Shown piece after piece: positions 8,487 to 17,375 of a stretch of 64,000 nt of DNA. The position numbers and the translations under genes are program-made. The stretch covers positions 1,364,001-1,428,000 of the forward strand of contig NZ_CP038018.1 in NCBI RefSeq assembly GCF_008805035.1. Reading direction: 5' to 3'. Under the pieces are notes generated by a model that searched no databases, was not told the DNA's origin, and worked only from the letters and a program-made list of their open reading frames with translations. The stretch comes from Eikenella exigua (GTDB lineage: Bacteria > Pseudomonadota > Gammaproteobacteria > Burkholderiales > Neisseriaceae). The stretch's first letter is position 1. Every line of letters begins with the position of its first letter.

Positions 8487-9786
8487 CCAACTGCGGCAAC
8501 ACATTACCCAACAATGGCCGGCGCCAAACGCCGGCCGTTTTGCCGTGGAAGTCGGTTTCAGCGGCGGGCTCGATTCCGTGGTCTTATTGCACCTGTTATG
8601 CAGCCTGCGCAACGAATTGTCGCTGGAATTGAGCGCGGTACACATCCACCACGGTCTCGATGCCCCCGCCGACGAATGGGCGGAATTCTGCCACGAACTG
8701 TGCGCCCGATGGCAAGTGCCGTTGCGCATAGAGCGCGTGCAGGTGGCGTTCGGCAAACTCGGGCTCGAAGCCGCTGCCCGTGCCGAACGCTACCGCTGCT
8801 TCGCCCAAAGCCGCGCCGATGCCGTTGCCCTCGCCCACCATGCCGATGATCAAGCCGAAACCCTGCTGCTGGCCGCCCTGCGCGGCGGTGGGCTCCGTGC
8901 CCTCGCCGCCATGCCTGCCCTGCGGGCGCTGAACGAACGTATCAGCCTATGGCGCCCCCTCTTGGCCGTTCCCCGAACCGAGCTGCTCGCCTACGCCCAA
9001 GAACACAAGCTGACATGGGTGGAAGACAGCAGCAACGCCGATACCGCCCTACTGCGCAACTGGCTGCGCCGCGAAGCCCTACCCCCATGGCAAGAACGCG
9101 TGCCACATCTCACCCGCCAACTGCTCGCCACCGTCGGCCGCCTGCAACACGACTTGGCACTATTGGAAGACTACAGCCAAACTGAGCACAACAGCCTGTA
9201 TGACGCCGCCGGCCGTTTTCAGGCAGCCTCTTGGCGGCAGCTTCCCCCCTTACGGCAAACCCACCAGCTGCACCTGTTCGCCCGCAACCACCGCCTCGGC
9301 AGCCCCCGCGCCGACAGCGTGCGCCAATTCGCCGCCACCCTCGCCAACCCCACCGTGCGGCAAGCCCAATGGCTGCTGCCGCACGGCCGCGCCATCCTCT
9401 ACGCCGGCTGCCTGTTTCCCGTTCCCGCCAAGTGGACCGCCGGTGAACTACTTGCCCAACCCATGTGGCAACCCACCACTCACGGGCTACCTGAAAATCT
9501 GATTCAGCCCGACAGCGGCATCTGGCGCGCCCCGCAACCCGGCGACACCCTGCCCCTGCCGCACGGCCGCAAAAAAATCAGCCGCCTGCTGCAGGAAAAA
9601 AAAGTGCCCCCCTTCATGCGCGCCCTATGGCCGCTGTGGGTACACGAACAACACGGCTGCCTCGCCGCTGCCAACCTGCAAACCCATTGCCGCCTCTCCG
9701 TGCCGAATGGCTATCAAGCGCAAGCTGAAGATTTGACCCGGTTTATTTTGTCCAACATTGGTAGTTTGGACGACCAAACGGAATAA
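8464..9786 (+). CDS. tilS: tRNA(Ile)-lysidine synthetase
   Basis: Modifies C34 of the CAU-anticodon tRNA-Ile to lysidine so that it reads AUA. The PP-loop ATP motif FSGGLDS is at residues 32-38, HIHHGLD follows, and then RAERYRCF and LAHHADDQAETLLL, both typical of TilS. A C-terminal substrate-binding region extends to residue 440. The ATG lies inside the accA end. A DUS-like copy encodes FQAA and a second, reverse copy encodes GLPEN. It ends just before an inverted DUS pair. Confidence 0.95.
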   Translation: MENLPTNNQLRQHITQQWPAPNAGRFAVEVGFSGGLDSVVLLHLLCSLRNELSLELSAVHIHHGLDAPADEWAEFCHELCARWQVPLRIERVQVAFGKLGLEAAARAERYRCFAQSRADAVALAHHADDQAETLLLAALRGGGLRALAAMPALRALNERISLWRPLLAVPRTELLAYAQEHKLTWVEDSSNADTALLRNWLRREALPPWQERVPHLTRQLLATVGRLQHDLALLEDYSQTEHNSLYDAAGRFQAASWRQLPPLRQTHQLHLFARNHRLGSPRADSVRQFAATLANPTVRQAQWLLPHGRAILYAGCLFPVPAKWTAGELLAQPMWQPTTHGLPENLIQPDSGIWRAPQPGDTLPLPHGRKKISRLLQEKKVPPFMRALWPLWVHEQHGCLAAANLQTHCRLSVPNGYQAQAEDLTRFILSNIGSLDDQTE

Positions 9787-9790
9787 AGAC

Positions 9791-9829
9791 TTTCAGGTAG
9801 CCTGTACATACTGCGCAGGCTACCTGAAA
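9791..9829. terminator. Inverted eikDUS pair after tilS
   Basis: TTTCAGGTAGCCTG and CAGGCTACCTGAAA form a perfect 14 bp stem with an 11 nt loop, 4 bp after the tilS stop. A further reverse copy stands at 9859 and another just past the dnaE end at 9922, between the convergent genes. No strong T-run is seen. Confidence 0.55.
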
Positions 9830-9934
9830 ACCTTCCTGTCCTGCTGCAGAAACTTCTCAGGTAGCCTGCTTCTCATCATGCCAGGTATCAATGCCGAATC
9901 CACTGCTGTTAGCACAATGCTTTTCAGGTAGCCC

Positions 9935-12900
9935 CTACCAATTTACCCCTACCTGCCGCTCGCCTAAGAGCGACACCAGTTCTTCCAAGAGTTCGGTGTT
10001 GAGGCAGGGCTGCCAGCGGCTGTCGGGAATGAGCTCGCCGCTGGCTTTGGCATTGGCGTAGTGCAGACGCAGGGGAACACGTTTGCCTTCGCCGCCTCGT
10101 TGCAACAACTCAGCCAAGCGGGCGATGTTGTGGTGGGGGGCGAGGTGCAGGGTGAGGGCGCGGGCGTAGTGGCTGCGGGCTTCCTGCAGGGTGTAAACGC
10201 GGTTGGCGATGATGCGCAGGCCATCTTCGCCGCCGTAGTCATCGCGGCTGATGCGGCATTCGGCAATCAACACTTGGTCGGCGCGCAGGGTGTCGCGGCC
10301 GAGCTGTTCGAGCGTTTCGCCGCTAATCATCACTTCGGCTTTGCCGCCGGTGTCTTCCAGCGTGATGAAGGCGATTTTGCCGCGCTTGCCCACCATGCTA
10401 CGGATGGCGGTGGCAAAGCCGGCCACGCGCGCGTTGTCATTAGGTTTGAGCTGGGAAAGGCGGGTGGGAGCGAACTGGCGCACTTCTTTTTCGGCCGGGC
10501 CGAAGGGGTGGCCGGAAAAATAAAAGCCGATGGCCTGTTTTTCCTCGGCCAAAAGCTCGGCTTCGTCCCAGGCGGGCACATCAATCATCTCCAAGGGAGC
10601 AATCGCATCTTCCACCATATCGAACAAGCCGCCTTGGTTAGCATTCTCTTCCTGCTGCTCGGCGTTACTCATAGCCAGGTCGATATTGGCAAGCAGGCGG
10701 GCGCGGTTGGGCTCGATGCTGTCGAACGCGCCGCCCCGCACCAAGGCTTCGATGGTGCGGCGGTTGATGTGCTGGCGGCTCACGCGCTCGCAGAAGTCGA
10801 ATAGGCTCTTAAAGGCGCCGCCTGCTTCCCGTGCGGCCACAATGGCTTCCACCGCAGCTTCGCCGGTGCCTTTAATCGCGCCCAAGGCGTAGCGGATACG
10901 GCGTTGGGCATCAGGCTGGAAGTGGTAGCCGGAATGGTTGACATCGGGCGGCAGGAAGCGGATGCCGTTATCGCGGGCATCGTCATAGAACAGCTTGAGC
11001 TGGTCGGTGTTGTCCAACTCGCTCGACATGGTAGCGGCCATGAATTCGGCCGGATAGTGAGCTTTGAGCCAGGCGGTTTGGTAGGCCACCAAGGCATAGG
11101 CGGCGGCATGGGATTTGTTGAAGCCGTAGCCGGCGAATTTTTCCATGTAGTCGAAGATTTCATCGGCTTTTTCGCGGGCAATGCCCTGCTTGGCCGCGCC
11201 TTCGGCGAAAATTTCGCGGTGTTTCGCCATTTCTTCGGGCTTTTTCTTGCCCATGGCGCGGCGCAATAAGTCCGCACCGCCGAGCGAATAGCCGCCAATC
11301 ACCTGCGCGGCCTGCATCACCTGCTCCTGATACACCATGATGCCGTAGGTGGGCTGCAACACGGGCTCGAGCAGCGGGTGCATGTATTCGAAGCGTACGC
11401 CCTTCATGCGGGCGATGAAGTCCGGAATCAAATCCATCGGGCCGGGACGGTAGAGCGACACGAAGGCGATAATTTCTTCCAGCTTGGTGGTATTGGCCTG
11501 CGCCAGCATCTTTTTCATACCGGTGGATTCAAACTGGAACACCGCCGTGGTGTTGGCCTTGCGGAACACTTCATAGGCCTGCTGGTCGGTGAGGTCGATG
11601 TGGTTCACATCGATGTGCTTGCCGGTGGTTTGCGCAATAAATTCCTGCGCCATTTTAATGATGGTAAGATTGCGCAGGCCAAGGAAGTCAAACTTCACCA
11701 GCCCAATATCTTCCACGTCGCCCTTGTCATACATGGAAACGGGCGAGGCGGATTCATCGGCCTGATACACCGGGCAGAAATCGGAAATCTTGCCTGGCGC
11801 AATCAACACGCCGCCGGCATGCATGCCCAGCCCGCGCGTGAGGTCTTCCAGCTTTTTGGCCAGCTCCATTAGCTCTTCGGCCTCTTCCTCTTCCAGCACC
11901 TTGGCGATTTCCGACTCGGCCTCCATCGCCTTCTCCAGGCTCAGCGGCTTGTTGGCTTCCATCGGAATCAGCTTGGAAAGCCGGTCGCACACGCCGAACG
12001 GCAGCTCCAGCACGCGCCCCACATCACGGATTACGGCTTTGGAAGACATTGTGCCAAAGGTAACAATCTGGCTCACTGCCTCGAAGCCATATTTTTGGCG
12101 CACATATTCAATCACGCGGCCACGGTTGTTTTGGCAAAAGTCAATATCGAAATCGGGCATTGACACGCGCTCGGGATTGAGGAAACGCTCAAACAGCAGC
12201 GCATATCGCAGCGGGTCTAAATCAGTAATTTTTAAGGAATACGCCACCATCGAGCCTGCGCCCGAGCCGCGCCCCGGCCCCACCGGGCAGCCGTTATTTT
12301 TCGCCCAATTGATGAAGTCGGCCACAATCAGGAAGTAGCCTGGGAAGCCCATCTGCACGATGGTGCCCAGCTCGAAATCCAGCCGCGCCTGGTATTCCGG
12401 CAGTTTTTGTTCGCGCTCCGCCTCATCCGGATAGAGCACGGCCAGCCGTTCGCGCAGGCCTTGGTTGGCCAGTTGGGCGAGGTAATCGTCCAAGCTCATG
12501 CCGTCGGGCGTGGGGAACTGCGGCAGGAAGTTTTTGCCCAGCGTAAGCGTGAGGTTGCAGCGCTTGGCGATTTCCACCGTGTTTTGCAGTGCCTCCGGCA
12601 AATCGGCAAAGCGGGCGGCCACCTCTTCCGGCGAAGCAAAATACTGGCCGGACACAAATTCGCGCGGGCGGCGTTTATCGGCCAGCACCCAGCCGCCGGC
12701 AATGCACACGCGCGCATCGTGCGCCTTGAAATCGTCAGGGTTTAAAAACTGTGCCGGATGGGTGGCCACCACGGGCAAACCCAGCTCTGCCGCCAATTTG
12801 AGGCTACCTGAAACCGAAGTTTCCCATTCCGGTTTTTCAGGTAGCCTTTGCAGTTCCAAATAAAAAGCATCGGGAAACCATTGCGCGTATTTCTGCACGG

Positions 12901-13366
12901 CGGCGCGGGCGGCGTTGTCATGGCCGTTCATCAACTGGCGGCCCACTTCGCCCAAATGCGCACCGGACAGGCAGATCAACCCTTCATTGCCGCCTTCGGC
13001 CAGCCATTGCGGCTCCAGCTCGGCATGGGCAACATTGCGATCCGTGCCGACATAAGCGCGGGTGAGCAGCTCGCACAGGCGGCGGTAGCCCGCTTCGTTG
13101 CGCACCAAGAGCATGGCTCGGAAGGGCTGCTCCGGATTGTCCGGATTAGCCACCCACACATCCGCCCCCACCACCGGTTTGATACCCACGCCACGGCAGG
13201 TTTTGTAGAATTTCACCAGGCCGAACGTGTTCATCAAATCGCTGATGCCCAGCGCGGGCAGGCCGAAAGCGGCGGCTTTCTTCACCAGCTCTTTGATGCG
13301 CAAAGTGCCGTCGGTGATGGAAAATTCGGTGTGTTGGCGCAGGGGGATGTAAACAGGGGCGGTCAT
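9935..13366 (-). CDS. dnaE: DNA polymerase III subunit alpha
   Basis: Catalytic subunit of the replicative polymerase, 1143 aa, the normal DnaE1 size. It has an N-terminal PHP domain (PLRQHTEFSITDG), the polymerase core with GPGRGSGAGSMVAYSL and catalytic PDFDIDF, the fingers region GGADLLRRAMGKKKPEEM, a helix-hairpin-helix segment and the C-terminal OB-fold (VAGFATAIRSMVGKRGKIAF). It stands alone on the minus strand between tilS and comEC. A complete inverted eikDUS pair lies inside the gene (about 12803-12848), showing that uptake sequences are tolerated even in essential coding sequence. Confidence 0.97.
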   Translation of the reverse strand: MTAPVYIPLRQHTEFSITDGTLRIKELVKKAAAFGLPALGISDLMNTFGLVKFYKTCRGVGIKPVVGADVWVANPDNPEQPFRAMLLVRNEAGYRRLCELLTRAYVGTDRNVAHAELEPQWLAEGGNEGLICLSGAHLGEVGRQLMNGHDNAARAAVQKYAQWFPDAFYLELQRLPEKPEWETSVSGSLKLAAELGLPVVATHPAQFLNPDDFKAHDARVCIAGGWVLADKRRPREFVSGQYFASPEEVAARFADLPEALQNTVEIAKRCNLTLTLGKNFLPQFPTPDGMSLDDYLAQLANQGLRERLAVLYPDEAEREQKLPEYQARLDFELGTIVQMGFPGYFLIVADFINWAKNNGCPVGPGRGSGAGSMVAYSLKITDLDPLRYALLFERFLNPERVSMPDFDIDFCQNNRGRVIEYVRQKYGFEAVSQIVTFGTMSSKAVIRDVGRVLELPFGVCDRLSKLIPMEANKPLSLEKAMEAESEIAKVLEEEEAEELMELAKKLEDLTRGLGMHAGGVLIAPGKISDFCPVYQADESASPVSMYDKGDVEDIGLVKFDFLGLRNLTIIKMAQEFIAQTTGKHIDVNHIDLTDQQAYEVFRKANTTAVFQFESTGMKKMLAQANTTKLEEIIAFVSLYRPGPMDLIPDFIARMKGVRFEYMHPLLEPVLQPTYGIMVYQEQVMQAAQVIGGYSLGGADLLRRAMGKKKPEEMAKHREIFAEGAAKQGIAREKADEIFDYMEKFAGYGFNKSHAAAYALVAYQTAWLKAHYPAEFMAATMSSELDNTDQLKLFYDDARDNGIRFLPPDVNHSGYHFQPDAQRRIRYALGAIKGTGEAAVEAIVAAREAGGAFKSLFDFCERVSRQHINRRTIEALVRGGAFDSIEPNRARLLANIDLAMSNAEQQEENANQGGLFDMVEDAIAPLEMIDVPAWDEAELLAEEKQAIGFYFSGHPFGPAEKEVRQFAPTRLSQLKPNDNARVAGFATAIRSMVGKRGKIAFITLEDTGGKAEVMISGETLEQLGRDTLRADQVLIAECRISRDDYGGEDGLRIIANRVYTLQEARSHYARALTLHLAPHHNIARLAELLQRGGEGKRVPLRLHYANAKASGELIPDSRWQPCLNTELLEELVSLLGERQVGVNW

Positions 13367-13492
13367 ATTTCGGGCTTGGGAGAGGGGTTTGGCTACGCGC
13401 TTTCAGGTAGCCTGATTGAAAACAGGAAGGACACACATTGTACCGCAAACGGGCGGTAAGCGCGGACGGGGGTGGTTGAGTAGTGGAAAGAT

Positions 13493-13532
13493 TTTCAGGT
13501 AGCCTCTCAATCCACCAACAGGCTACCTGAAA
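13493..13532 (-). terminator. Inverted eikDUS pair after comEC
   Basis: TTTCAGGTAGCCT and AGGCTACCTGAAA form a 13 bp stem with a 14 nt loop, 3 bp beyond the comEC stop. It separates comEC from dnaE on the same strand. A further single copy stands at 13400, upstream of dnaE. Confidence 0.6.
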
Positions 13533-13535
13533 CCT

Positions 13536-15812
13536 TCACTCCTCAAACGGCTTGCGCTGCCAAAACCTCCTGCCCAAGCGCTGCGGCTGTATTGCCCCGC
13601 CCTGCCCCAGCACGAAATCCAGCTGCCCGCTGCGGGCGGTGGTGTAGAGCCGGATGTGGTGGGCGGAGAGGCGGTGCCGCACAATGGCGGCGGGGTGGCC
13701 GTAGGGGTTGGCGAAACCGTTGGCCGCCACCGCTGCTTCAGGCGCCACGGCATTCAGATAGGCCGAATCAGATGAAGAGCGGCTGCCGTGGTGCCCCAGC
13801 ACCAATAATTGGCTGTGCAGCGAATCGCCGTATGTGCCCACCAGCCAGCGCTCGCCTGCAATGCCCAAATCGCCGCCCGCCAACACAGCCTGCCCGTTTG
13901 CCAACACGCGCAGCACGCAACTTTGTTCGTTATCGTCGGCCTGCGGTTGGCGCGGCGGGGTGAGAAATTCGAAGTGCACGCCGTCCCATTCCCACGCCGT
14001 GCCGCCGGCACACCATTCGACCGCTCCGGCATAAGCTTCCGGCTGACCGGCATACAGTTTGCGCGGCGTAAAGGCTGCCTGAACAGCGGGGAAGCCGCCG
14101 TCGTGGTCGGCATCGTGATGCGAGAGTACCAACACGTCAGGCGGCGGCAGCCCCTGCGCCAGCAGGTTGGGCACCAGCTGCGTCTGCGCCGCCCCCGCCG
14201 TGCCGGTGTCGAACAGCAGCCAATGGTTTTGCGTGCGCACCTGCAAGGCGAGCCCCTGCCCCACGTCCACAATCCGCACTGCCGCCGTGCCGTGCTCCGG
14301 TGCGGGCGTGCGATACAGGCAGGATGCCGCCAACACCAGCGCCGCCCAAGGCCGCAATCCCAGGCCGCGCGGCAACAGCCACACCGCCAGCGCGGCCAAC
14401 ACGGCCAGCCAAAACAGCGGCGGCAAATGCGCCAGTGCGCCGGTGGGCACGATGCCGCCCGCCCACACCACCGCGCCCATGGTGTATTCGCCGATGGCAG
14501 CCGCCATTTTCAGGTAGCCTTCAAACGGCAGCAGCACCGCCAGCAAGGCCAGCGGCACCAACACCCAAGAAAACCACGGAATCAGCAGCGCATTGGCCAA
14601 AGGCGCGGCCAGCGGCACAATGCCGAACACCTGCCCGGCCTGCCAAAACCCCAACAGCGTGGCCGCATATTGGGCACGCAGCGCGGTGCGCCATTTGCCG
14701 GAATGCTTGGCCGTACGCAGCCAGCCGCCTTCCGGCGCATCGTCATCCGGCATGGCCTCCAGCCGCCCTTGTGCCACCCAAATCAGCGCCGCCACCGCGC
14801 CGAAGGAAAACCAAAAACCCACGCCCAAAGCCGAGAGCGGGTCGAACAGCAGCACCACGGCCAAAGCCTGCCACCAAGCCCGCCACGGCGCAGGGCTGCC
14901 GCGCCGATACCATTGCCAGGCAAACACGGTCAGCATCAGCAAACTGCGCTGAATCGGCACGCCGAAGCCGGCCAATGCCGAATAAAACAAAGCCGCTGCC
15001 AAGCCAGCCGCCAAATACCAGCGTCGCGGCTCGGCCAGCGGCAGGCGCAGCAGCAAAAGCCGCGCCAAATACGCTGCCGCCAGCGCCACCATACCGATGT
15101 GCAGCCCCGACACGCTAATCAGATGATTGATGCCCAACACCCGAAACGCCTGCCAATGCTCATCCGCCAGCCCGCCGTATCCGCCGCCGCCCAAAGCCCG
15201 CATCAGCGCCGCCCCGTTCGGGTAGCTTTCCGCCGCCTGTTGCCAAGCCTGCTGCCGCTCGTAGCGCCAGTTTTGCCAACGCGATTGCCAGCCCGTGTCC
15301 GGCGGCAGTTCCACCCGCTCGCGCGCAGCCGAAGCCATGCCGTCGATATGCTGGCTCAACGCCCAAGCCTCGCGATCGAAGCCGTTTTCATTGCGCTCGC
15401 CCACCGTAGGCCGCACCCGAACCGTCATCCGCCAGCGGCTGCCCGGCCGCCACTCGCGCAAATACCGATCCGACACCAGCAGCCGAAACCGCTCCCCCGT
15501 TTCCGTTTGCGCCCAAGCTTCAAACCGCACCGACTGCGCCGATGCCTCCGCCACCGAGGCTACCTGAAAATCCAGCCGCACCCGTTGAAACTCCGGTTCC
15601 GCCGGCCACTGCTGCGATAGCGCCAACTGCACCCGCCACACGCCGTAAAGCAGCCCACACAGCAGCCACCACGCCCCACGGGCGCGCCGGAAGCAGCCAA
15701 TCAGAGCAAGTAACAACGCCAAGGCAGCGGCAACGGCAACAAAATGTGCTGCCGGCAACAAAAAAGCCAGCAGCACACCCGCCACCCAACAGCACAACCC
15801 GCCCAAGCGCAT
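13536..15812 (-). CDS. comEC: ComEC/Rec2 DNA uptake channel
   Basis: Inner-membrane channel that brings single-stranded DNA into the cytoplasm during natural transformation. The 758 aa contain N-terminal membrane helices and a DUF4131-like extracytoplasmic part. The competence domain follows with its signature NHLISVSGLHIGMV, then several hydrophobic helices. The C-terminus is a metallo-beta-lactamase-like domain with LSHHDADHDGG and LVLGHHGSRSS. A complete gene agrees with the abundant uptake sequences in the window. Two eikDUS copies lie inside it (about 14508 and 15556). Codon use is extremely GC-rich, giving a long antisense open frame that I do not regard as a gene. Confidence 0.95.
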   Translation of the reverse strand: MRLGGLCCWVAGVLLAFLLPAAHFVAVAAALALLLALIGCFRRARGAWWLLCGLLYGVWRVQLALSQQWPAEPEFQRVRLDFQVASVAEASAQSVRFEAWAQTETGERFRLLVSDRYLREWRPGSRWRMTVRVRPTVGERNENGFDREAWALSQHIDGMASAARERVELPPDTGWQSRWQNWRYERQQAWQQAAESYPNGAALMRALGGGGYGGLADEHWQAFRVLGINHLISVSGLHIGMVALAAAYLARLLLLRLPLAEPRRWYLAAGLAAALFYSALAGFGVPIQRSLLMLTVFAWQWYRRGSPAPWRAWWQALAVVLLFDPLSALGVGFWFSFGAVAALIWVAQGRLEAMPDDDAPEGGWLRTAKHSGKWRTALRAQYAATLLGFWQAGQVFGIVPLAAPLANALLIPWFSWVLVPLALLAVLLPFEGYLKMAAAIGEYTMGAVVWAGGIVPTGALAHLPPLFWLAVLAALAVWLLPRGLGLRPWAALVLAASCLYRTPAPEHGTAAVRIVDVGQGLALQVRTQNHWLLFDTGTAGAAQTQLVPNLLAQGLPPPDVLVLSHHDADHDGGFPAVQAAFTPRKLYAGQPEAYAGAVEWCAGGTAWEWDGVHFEFLTPPRQPQADDNEQSCVLRVLANGQAVLAGGDLGIAGERWLVGTYGDSLHSQLLVLGHHGSRSSSDSAYLNAVAPEAAVAANGFANPYGHPAAIVRHRLSAHHIRLYTTARSGQLDFVLGQGGAIQPQRLGRRFWQRKPFEE

Positions 15813-16423
15813 AGCTACCTCATTGTTTATTCGTTTTAATCAGATTACCTTATAACAAACCGCCGCCGGATTGGCAAAGATAGATGAAGGCTACCTGAAA
15901 CTTTGCTAACAGCGGGCGCGTTTCAGCCAAATTAAAAAACTGCTTCGAGCAAGCTCAGCCATTGCAGCAGGCGGATATAAACCCTGCTCCTGCAAGTTTC
16001 AGGTAGCCTTTAACACCCATAGGCTTAGAAGCCAAGTGGTTAATCTATCGTGTTGCCACCCGTCTGCTGGCGCAGCCGAACGAAGCGTGGTTTTTCGGGG
16101 AATAAGGGCTTGCATGTTCGAAGCGGCGCAGCCGCAAGTTGCGAGCCCGCCCGAAAAACTGCGTGGAGTGAGGGAAGTTTGGCGAAGCCAAACCTGTGCC
16201 CGCAGTCGCCTTTCTTTTGCTTCCTTTTCTTTGGCGAAGCAAAGAAAAGGAAGTGCCCTGCGCCGGCATAAGGCGCAAAGGTGAACTGGGCATGCAATAA
16301 TACAGGCTACCTGAAAATTTGAACGGCACGAGAGTTCAAACACTCCTACAGCAACGCAGATCTACCACATACCTCGCGGCATAGTATGTTAGAGGCTACT
16401 TGAAAACAGCTTTCAGGTAGCCT
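15813..16423. other. Gap between comEC and tsaC containing a structured GC-rich repeat
   Basis: 600 bp without a convincing gene. Single eikDUS copies lie at about 15890 and 15997, and another near 16303. The central 16050-16280 stretch is described separately as a repeat with several hairpins. Six short overlapping open frames cross it on both strands, none with a ribosome binding site or family resemblance. Confidence 0.6.
16055..16275. repeat. Dispersed-type structured repeat with nested hairpins
   Basis: Contains a perfect 13 bp stem CTTCCTTTTCTTT (16220-16232) with loop GGCGAAGC and its complement to 16253. A second hairpin, GTTTG-GCGAAG-CCAAAC, lies at 16177-16193 around almost the same loop sequence, and a GCGCCGGCATAAGGCGC hairpin follows. 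The block resembles intergenic repeats that are often mis-annotated as short proteins in other proteobacteria. Function is unknown, and whether further copies exist in this genome cannot be seen here. Confidence 0.5.
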
Positions 16424-16425
16424 CT
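16391..16425 (-). terminator. Inverted eikDUS pair after tsaC
   Basis: AGAGGCTACTTGAAA and TTTCAGGTAGCCTCT pair to a 14-15 bp stem with one G-T position, starting at the tsaC stop codon. The distal arm is one base off the eikDUS consensus. Confidence 0.6.
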
Positions 16426-16990
16426 AGCGCAAACACGTCCCGCTCTGCGCATCCACAATCCGGCTCGGCCGCTTCGCCCCACCGCAGCGGCCGTTTACCA
16501 CATACACATCCCGCCCAAAACAGCGCTGCACCTCGCGCTGATGCCGTAAAGCCCGCCGCCCGCTGCGGTTGCACGAAGTGGACACCAGCGGTGCGCCCAG
16601 CAGCGCGCACAGACGCCGTGCCCCATCATGCGCCGGCACGCGCACCGCCAGTTTTTCCCGCCCGCGCCCGCGTAACAACGCCGGTACACTCCCTGATACC
16701 GCAAATAAAAACGTTACCGCCGCCGGCCAAGTGCTTTGTGCCAGCCGGCGCTGGTTTTCAGGTAGCCTTTGCAGCAATGGCTCGAGCTGCACCAAATTAC
16801 TGCCGATAACAATCAACCCCTTGTGCTGTGGCCGTTTTTTCAGCTGCATCAGCCGGCGCAAGGCGCGGCGATGCGTGGGCAGGCAGCCCAATCCGTAGCT
16901 GGATTCCGTGGGATAAGCCACCAAGCCGCCGCCGCGCAGGTGCGCACGCAGCCCTCGGGCGGCGGAGACGGAAAGAACTCGTGGAAACAT
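16424..16990 (-). CDS. tsaC: L-threonylcarbamoyladenylate synthase TsaC (Sua5/YrdC family)
   Basis: Makes threonylcarbamoyl-AMP, the precursor for t6A37 in ANN-reading tRNAs. The 188 aa YrdC-fold protein has the family stretches VAYPTESSYGLGC, LKKRPQHKGLIVIG, STWPAAVTFLF and VSTSCNRSG. It is of single-domain (TsaC) length, without the Sua5 C-terminal extension. It is unusually arginine-rich near the end. It is transcribed alone on the minus strand, with an inverted DUS pair at its stop. Confidence 0.92.
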   Translation of the reverse strand: MFPRVLSVSAARGLRAHLRGGGLVAYPTESSYGLGCLPTHRRALRRLMQLKKRPQHKGLIVIGSNLVQLEPLLQRLPENQRRLAQSTWPAAVTFLFAVSGSVPALLRGRGREKLAVRVPAHDGARRLCALLGAPLVSTSCNRSGRRALRHQREVQRCFGRDVYVVNGRCGGAKRPSRIVDAQSGTCLR

Positions 16991-17154
16991 GATTCTTGCT
17001 GGATGCCGATATGGGGTTTGAAGCGGTATTGTAATCTGAAAATGATGGGTTGTTTACCATGTTGATATCCCGTTTTCAAGCAGCCTATCATCTGTATCCT
17101 TCTCCCGTGGGGAAAAGCAATGCCACGGGCGTATATCAGCACCCACACCATATA

Positions 17155-17213
17155 AGGGCTGCCTGAAACCATTTTAACCTCACTGAAGTTCACGTTTTCA
17201 GGTAGCCTTTTTG
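17155..17213. terminator. DUS-like hairpin upstream of exporter genes
   Basis: AGGGCTGCCTGAAA and TTTTCAGGTAGCCTTTTT form an imperfect stem with a loop that includes cactgaagttcacg. The left arm deviates from eikDUS (GCTG for CTAC position) and resembles the dialects of other Neisseriaceae. The plus-strand arm ends in T5. Confidence 0.4.
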
Positions 17214-17375
17214 CCCGTAAACACCCGCATTCACACTGCACAATTGGCTGCTGTACGGGGCTTGCGGTATAATTCGTTCCCATCATACATCCAACCAAAC
17301 GGCTCTTTGACCCACAGCATTTCCAGCCGTTTTCTGCACGCGTCTTCCTTCTGTTTTTCCCAGCCGGTATATTTA

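Noticed and set aside
12803..12848. Terminator inside dnaE
   Set aside because: The inverted DUS pair is in the middle of an intact essential gene, so it cannot be an efficient terminator.
14300..15118. Second overlapping plus-strand frame in comEC
   Set aside because: Ala/Pro/Arg repeats caused by codon bias; no gene can be supported.
13809..15620. 603-codon open frame on the plus strand
   Set aside because: It is antisense to comEC; its composition (Arg, Gln, Pro, His runs) is the shadow of GC-rich codons. comEC on the other strand has clear family motifs.
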